From contig SUXH01000013.1 in the NCBI GenBank assembly GCA_015061055.1, positions 1 to 64,000 on the forward strand: 64,000 nucleotides of DNA. Reading direction: 5' to 3'. The notes beneath the pieces are model-generated. The model was not told the DNA's origin and made no database searches. It worked only from the letters and a program-made list of their open reading frames with translations. This DNA comes from Bacteroidales bacterium. GTDB taxonomy: Bacteria; Bacteroidota; Bacteroidia; Bacteroidales; Muribaculaceae. Positions 59,897 to 64,000 of the stretch are shown one piece after another. The first letter of the stretch is position 1; every line of letters begins with the position of its first letter. The position numbers were made by a program, and so were the translations under genes.

Positions 59897-61483
59897 TTAG
59901 TTTATTATCTTAATAACAAACTGCTCACAACTTTCAAATCGTGTCTCATCTAAAAGATATGCTTCTCCGTCAAGAGGATCTATGTAAACAAGGTCTCCAT
60001 CAGATTCTCGCCCTACGACTAATACATAATGAGGATATGTTGAATCACTACCGGGAAAAGACGAAACTACTACATATCTATCTTCTATTGCAAACTGAAA
60101 AGTATCAAAAGTAGTTAAGACAAAAAATGCATCAATGAAATCATAAGCGTCAGATGCGTTTACTCCGGTACTAATAATTGAGCCATTGAATTCAGAATCG
60201 TAGTAGGCTTCAAACTGACTTACATCTCTCATACCACCCAATAGTTCATTGTCAATATATGTCATAATAGCTGAAAGTGATGCCATCCCATCTTGAGTTT
60301 TCATCATTAATGGCATATCTTCTATTGCAAATGATGCATCACTATTTATCATTGTTGAATATAACACTGGTACATTTTCATTAGTATTTGGATTATTTGT
60401 ATTAATTCCACCACTACTACCATTATTACCACTTCCTCCATCAGGTGCACAAGTACAATATTCTTTCATTCGCTTACAATATGGACAAATATCTTCTGTG
60501 TCAATATCAAAATTCGGACAAGAACAAGGCGAGTTTTCACAAGTTGGACATCGATTTTCACAATTACAATCAATTAACAACTTCCCACACTCATTACATA
60601 ATTCACATTCTAAATAACCACAAATCAAACACATCCCTCCTACAACAGATTCTAATTTACAATTTGGGCAATCTTGACCATAGCCAGCGCCACAACTCTG
60701 ACACTTATACTGAATAACAGTACCATCATCACATGCTAAACATTTCGAAACCAATGGAGCTCTACTCATTGGTTCTTGTGATGACTGAGAGAAAAGGTTT
60801 ATGTTAATAGGTTTTATGTGTTCATCGTGGTGAGAGTGCGAGCAAGTGCCATGATCGTGGTCGCAATCGGTGTGCTGAGGCTTTGTGATAATACCTGCTA
60901 CGTGACCGTTTTCATATCTTATACCACGAAATATACTGCCATCAAGATGTGAGGTTAATGTAATACCGGTGAAATCGACATACTGAGGATAATAACCGAT
61001 AGTATCAAGCTTTGCTTGATTAGCCATAGCATATTCACTCTCCGGCATATAAGTAATTACATGTGTATAAAGTTTTGTACCTTTCTTTCTAATAACAAGG
61101 CGAGAAAAAGTTTCAACCTCTTTAGTTGATGTTACACCATCTTTTGTAGAAGTAATACGTGAAAACACTTGTTCGGCAGTTTGCAGTTCAATCATAAGTA
61201 CTTGCATTCCGTCAATGTTGTAATATTTCACATAGTCCCACAGAGGGGTTCCGCTTGTGATTACAGACATTGCACTGCGAGATTGTGAGCTTCCTGTTCC
61301 ATTTACAGGAAGTGGAACATTACCATTCTGTTGCTGAACAATTTCCTTTGCTGTTTTTAGTAAGTCGTTTTTTTCTGATTCATTTTCATTTAATTTGTTA
61401 AAAGCGGGTTCATTGTTACAAGATGCTATTATAAATGCAACAATAGAAATAAAAAACGAAAGTTTGAAAAAATGTTTTTTCAT
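59897..61483 (-). CDS. Large Cys-rich array lipoprotein with C39/papain-like C-terminus
   Basis: 528 aa. The signal peptide ends in IIASC (Cys22). The array domain is about 40-200. A His-rich stretch (DHDHGTCSHSHHDEH, 208-222) leads into a region with about 21 Cys in 98 residues (248-345) arranged as repeated C-x2-C knuckles, such as CLAC, CQSC, CPNC, CLIC, CPTC and CPYC. This looks like a row of zinc ribbons, rare in an exported protein. A Gly/Asn/Ser linker (348-370) precedes a C-terminal domain (376-528) with HYVLVVGRESDGDLVYIDPLDG, as in C39/papain-like peptidases (H485, D502). No catalytic Cys is visible in that domain, so it may be an inactive or binding version. It lies 31 nt after the DUF3244 gene. 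Confidence 0.8.
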   Translation of the reverse strand: MKKHFFKLSFFISIVAFIIASCNNEPAFNKLNENESEKNDLLKTAKEIVQQQNGNVPLPVNGTGSSQSRSAMSVITSGTPLWDYVKYYNIDGMQVLMIELQTAEQVFSRITSTKDGVTSTKEVETFSRLVIRKKGTKLYTHVITYMPESEYAMANQAKLDTIGYYPQYVDFTGITLTSHLDGSIFRGIRYENGHVAGIITKPQHTDCDHDHGTCSHSHHDEHIKPININLFSQSSQEPMSRAPLVSKCLACDDGTVIQYKCQSCGAGYGQDCPNCKLESVVGGMCLICGYLECELCNECGKLLIDCNCENRCPTCENSPCSCPNFDIDTEDICPYCKRMKEYCTCAPDGGSGNNGSSGGINTNNPNTNENVPVLYSTMINSDASFAIEDMPLMMKTQDGMASLSAIMTYIDNELLGGMRDVSQFEAYYDSEFNGSIISTGVNASDAYDFIDAFFVLTTFDTFQFAIEDRYVVVSSFPGSDSTYPHYVLVVGRESDGDLVYIDPLDGEAYLLDETRFESCEQFVIKIIN

Positions 61484-61514
61484 AATTTGATGTTTTAATA
61501 ATTAATAAAAAAGT

Positions 61515-61871
61515 TTATACACTCACGATATCGTCATCTTTACGATAAAAATATTCATATTCGGTACCACTGATGATATCAGTAATAAGTACTCGGTAAT
61601 TACCATTAGGAAATGCTGACATATCTATTGTGTAAACATCACCAAGAGATAATGACACTTCATCAAGGTCTATGATGTTACCATTGCTTTCAATTAGTAT
61701 TGAGAATGTACTTGTGGAAGGAGACACGAATCTTATCCCTTTAGTTATACTAAAAGGAATTTTGTGCGGTGGTTCAATCACCTTTGCAGTGTCAGGAATT
61801 ATAGGATTTAGAGCATTTACAAAATGCGATGCTCCAAAAATTAGAGCGAGTAATAAAAAAGTTTTTTTCAT
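61515..61871 (-). CDS. DUF3244-like small secreted protein
   Basis: 118 aa. A signal peptide (about 1-20) is followed by one small beta-sandwich: IRFVSPSTSTFSILIESNGNIIDLDEVSLSLGDVYTIDMSAFPNGNYRVLITDIISGTEYEYFY. The NGNYRVLI segment near the end resembles DUF3244 and Por-tail domains. The function is unknown. It is the first gene of the unit that includes the 528-aa lipoprotein. Confidence 0.8.
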   Translation of the reverse strand: MKKTFLLLALIFGASHFVNALNPIIPDTAKVIEPPHKIPFSITKGIRFVSPSTSTFSILIESNGNIIDLDEVSLSLGDVYTIDMSAFPNGNYRVLITDIISGTEYEYFYRKDDDIVSV

Positions 61872-61914
61872 TTGTGTAAAAATTTTAGATGTTAATAATT
61901 GAATTAATTTGATG

Positions 61915-62046
61915 CAAAATTAGTGTGAGAGCGAGCGAAAAGAGCGTTACATTCCGTTACATTTTTCGATTTTTAAAGTAGGTAAACGACTGATACACAA
62001 CAATGAAACAAAGTTTAACAAATGAAAAACGTTACATAGCGTAACA
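61915..62046 (-). promoter_or_regulatory. Promoter and CGTTACAT repeats upstream of the DUF3244 gene
   Basis: On the minus strand TAATTTTG (61915-61922) is a perfect -7 element. CGTTACAT occurs at 61945-61952 and 61955-61962, 10 nt apart and right over the expected -33 region. A third copy at 62030-62037 forms the palindrome GTTAC-N5-GTAAC (62031-62045). Helical-repeat spacing suggests an operator or activator site. Confidence 0.6.
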
Positions 62047-62341
62047 AAGGGGGAAAAATGCGTGTTGGCGGATATATACGGTTGCTAAGTTTATTAATAG
62101 TAATTAGGGGAAATAGAACAGTATGAATCTGAATATTATGCCGTAGGCATTACATTGTCAATCATCTTGGAGTGTAGCTTATAAATACATCGCATAGTAT
62201 TGCACGTAACTTTATGCCTGATATTTTCTTTTAGCAACCGGATATATCTGCTAAGCCGAAACCCGCAGACCTCATTTTTACCACAAAAAAAGTCTCGGTC
62301 TTTTTTTTCTTATTCACCGGGCGTAAAAAAATCTTTTTATG
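62047..62341. other. Noncoding spacer before the TPR regulator
   Basis: I find no gene in either orientation. It contains ATGCC-GTA-GGCAT at 62139-62151, another perfect palindrome with a 3-nt spacer, and a T-rich stretch near 62300-62309. Confidence 0.4.
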
Positions 62342-62349
62342 TACCTTTG
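62342..62349 (+). promoter_or_regulatory. -7 element of the TPR regulator
   Basis: TACCTTTG, a perfect TAnnTTTG match. Transcription should start near 62356, which favours the ATG at 62370 over the one at 62358. Confidence 0.65.
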
Positions 62350-62369
62350 TGGAATTAATGATATCGAGA

Positions 62370-64000
62370 ATGAAACATCTTATTATAATATTATTTGCGT
62401 GTATATTGGCTTTGGCGGTGGCTTGCAATGATAAATCGCCCGAATATGACGAGCGATTGACCGAGGTATATAATATTATGGCTACTACCGAGAAGATTGA
62501 TAGTGCCTTCGGCTTGCTTAAAGAGATGAATATTAACCGATTTTTCACCGAGCAAGACAGGGCTTATTATGCCTATCTTTACACTGTGGCTCTTTATTTG
62601 CAAAATGCTCATGCCGAGAATGATGAGTTGATTGCGATTGCCATCGACTATTATTCAAAGAACGGTGATGCCATAATGAAATCAAAAGTGTTTATGTATG
62701 CAGCCTTTGTATATGAAAGCATAAAAGAAAAAGACATAGCAGTAGAGTATTATAATAAAGCATTGCAAGCTATCCCCGAAGATAGTGTAAGCATAAAAGC
62801 TACGATTTATATGTTTTGGGCTGATATGATAAATCGAGATAAACCTAATAATGAATCATTTGAGCTACTTGAAAAAACTAAGGAATATGGACGGAAAGCC
62901 GGTAATACCCATTTGGTGGCAAATGCTAATATACAGCAAGGAGCGAATCATTTGTATAACAACAGAATAGATGATGCGATAAATAGTTATAAAGAGGCTG
63001 TGGACTTATTAGAAAATTATCAATGGGGAGATGCCTTAAATTTTGCTTCACTAAATAAGTTAGCATATTGCTATGCACATAAAGGTGAAAATGAAACTGC
63101 ACTGCAATATGCCAACGAAGCAAAGAAATATGTGAGATCAATAACAAATAGGCGATATCTTAATGGAACACTTTGCGATATTTACATCAACTTGAAGCAA
63201 TGGGAAAAGGCAGAGGAATGCCTTGCATTGTCGGATGATACAATGGCATACAATGGAAAGGTGTATTATCTTGAACATTTAATCGACATTGAGCGTGGTA
63301 AGGGAAACTATCGCAAAGCACGCGATTATGCCGAGCGATATGCTGTGTGTGTGGATTCAATGTATCACGAAAATATCGAGGACAATTCTGCGATGTATCA
63401 AAAGAAATATGACAAGACCAAGGTGGAGCTTGAAAAAGCGGAACTTGAGGTGGATAATAAGCAGCTTGAGAGGTCATTGCTGATTGTTGCAATAATATTG
63501 TGCTTGTTGGTGGTATCGGTGGTGATAATTGCTTATCGCCGACGAATGGCAGAGGCGGCTCGCAACAAGGCAAAAGATGATGCAATGAGCAACCTGACAC
63601 AAGAACTTCAACACAAGATTATCGAACTTCAAGATGTGAGATTGCAACTTGCCGAACTCGAAAGCGATGTGAATAACAGCCAACAGGAACTTGAAGCATC
63701 AAAACTTCAGAGCCAAGAGCTTAAAGAGCAGATATTTGAGATGAACGAGGTGGTGAAGAAAATCAAGGAACTGAAGAAAATAAAAACGGCAGATCTGTAT
63801 GGCAAGAAGAGTGTGCTTAGAGCCGATGAAATAGCAGTGCTAATGGAAGCTCTCAACACGTGCTACAACGGTGTGGTGAATCGACTTAAAGAGGCTGTTG
63901 TCGATATCAACAAAGAGGAATTGAGTCTATGTTGTTTGATGTTGCTTAATGTGCCGATGACGAAGATAGCTTTGCTCCTCGGATATAGCGAGGAGGCTGT
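62370..64000 (+). CDS. Membrane-spanning TPR transcriptional regulator (partial)
   Basis: At least 543 aa, running off the right edge without a stop. An N-terminal signal or lipobox (MKHLIIILFACILALAVAC) leads to a periplasmic TPR-like helical domain (about 20-360; units such as AVEYYNKALQAIPED and DAINSYKEAVDLLENY). One transmembrane helix follows at about 370-390 (LLIVAIILCLLVVSVVIIAY), then a long cytoplasmic coiled coil (about 395-475). The visible end, KEELSLCCLMLLNVPMTKIALLLGYSEEAV, is a helix-turn-helix of the DUF6377/LuxR-like kind. This layout is typical of Bacteroidales one-component regulators that sense periplasmic cues. It is divergent from the array and is its likely regulator. 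Confidence 0.85.
   Translation, partial: MKHLIIILFACILALAVACNDKSPEYDERLTEVYNIMATTEKIDSAFGLLKEMNINRFFTEQDRAYYAYLYTVALYLQNAHAENDELIAIAIDYYSKNGDAIMKSKVFMYAAFVYESIKEKDIAVEYYNKALQAIPEDSVSIKATIYMFWADMINRDKPNNESFELLEKTKEYGRKAGNTHLVANANIQQGANHLYNNRIDDAINSYKEAVDLLENYQWGDALNFASLNKLAYCYAHKGENETALQYANEAKKYVRSITNRRYLNGTLCDIYINLKQWEKAEECLALSDDTMAYNGKVYYLEHLIDIERGKGNYRKARDYAERYAVCVDSMYHENIEDNSAMYQKKYDKTKVELEKAELEVDNKQLERSLLIVAIILCLLVVSVVIIAYRRRMAEAARNKAKDDAMSNLTQELQHKIIELQDVRLQLAELESDVNNSQQELEASKLQSQELKEQIFEMNEVVKKIKELKKIKTADLYGKKSVLRADEIAVLMEALNTCYNGVVNRLKEAVVDINKEELSLCCLMLLNVPMTKIALLLGYSEEA

Noticed and set aside
55804-61483. Insertion sequences causing the array duplications
   Set aside because: No transposase fragment, terminal inverted repeat or target-site duplication is visible at the joints.
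62231-63683. Several leftward frames of 69-137 aa near the right edge
   Set aside because: All are shadows of the rightward TPR regulator, which runs off the window and therefore lacks a stop.

Overview
The window is one contiguous piece of a Bacteroidales chromosome, probably Muribaculaceae/Prevotella-like; the family-level guess is inference. The support is SusC/SusD pairs, lipoproteins with short Bacteroidetes lipoboxes, PorQ and Por-type C-terminal sorting tails, DUF3822, DUF3244 and DUF4250 genes, weak Shine-Dalgarno signals, and the Bacteroidetes -7 promoter element TAnnTTTG in front of many genes. I see no transposase, integrase, phage gene or CRISPR array.

Layout. 0.2-3.6 kb: a WG-repeat membrane protein, then an operon of a stand-alone LytTR regulator, a membrane-anchored phosphodiester-glycosidase-like protein and a PH-domain protein, then a YkvA-family gene. 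3.6-28.2 kb: a polysaccharide-utilisation-type region. It holds a GH13 lipoprotein (divergent), SusC, SusD, two further surface lipoproteins (the second with a PKD module), a secreted propeller-like protein, two tandem NAGPA-family phosphodiester glycosidases whose 3' halves are nearly identical, a GHL10 (DigH/YngK-like) glycosyl hydrolase, a TolB-like propeller protein and a very large amidase_3 protein. Several of these carry Por-type sorting tails, and the T9SS gene porQ lies directly downstream. 29.7-36.9 kb: TonB-C protein, RecD-like helicase, DUF3822-rsmD, DMT transporter and a second secreted GH13 enzyme. 37-43.4 kb: ECF sigma factor with small membrane partner, RNase Z, small lipoproteins, polyprenyl synthase and TatD DNase. 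Next comes a tRNA-Ser(GGA) gene whose 3' end is repeated twice in a 79-nt tandem array. 43.7-55.8 kb: ordinary core genes (serine hydrolase, miaA, exported C26 peptidase, second ECF sigma/partner pair, pyrE, YhcH, MntA/HepT toxin-antitoxin, acyl-CoA ligase, FKBP, lgt). 55.8-64 kb: a mosaic array of paralogous small secreted proteins and gene fragments. It ends in a large Cys-rich lipoprotein with a C39/papain-like C-terminus, a DUF3244 protein, and a divergent membrane-spanning TPR regulator that runs off the window.

How the genes may work together. In the 5-28 kb region, amidase, GHL10 enzyme and NAGPA-type phosphodiester glycosidases beside SusCD would fit scavenging of peptidoglycan or wall-polymer glycans, with the amidase making denuded strands and GHL10 cutting them. 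This is inference; an alpha-glucan role, suggested by the neighbouring GH13 gene, is the main alternative. The 55.8-62 kb region looks like a locus still being remodelled. Its leaders, promoters, body domains and C-terminal fragments have been duplicated and shuffled, which suggests a diversifying surface or secreted protein family under a dedicated TPR regulator.

Intergenic DNA repeatedly carries short perfect palindromes with an exactly 3-nt spacer. It also carries a diverged 86-nt GC-rich repeat pair and one good small-RNA candidate.
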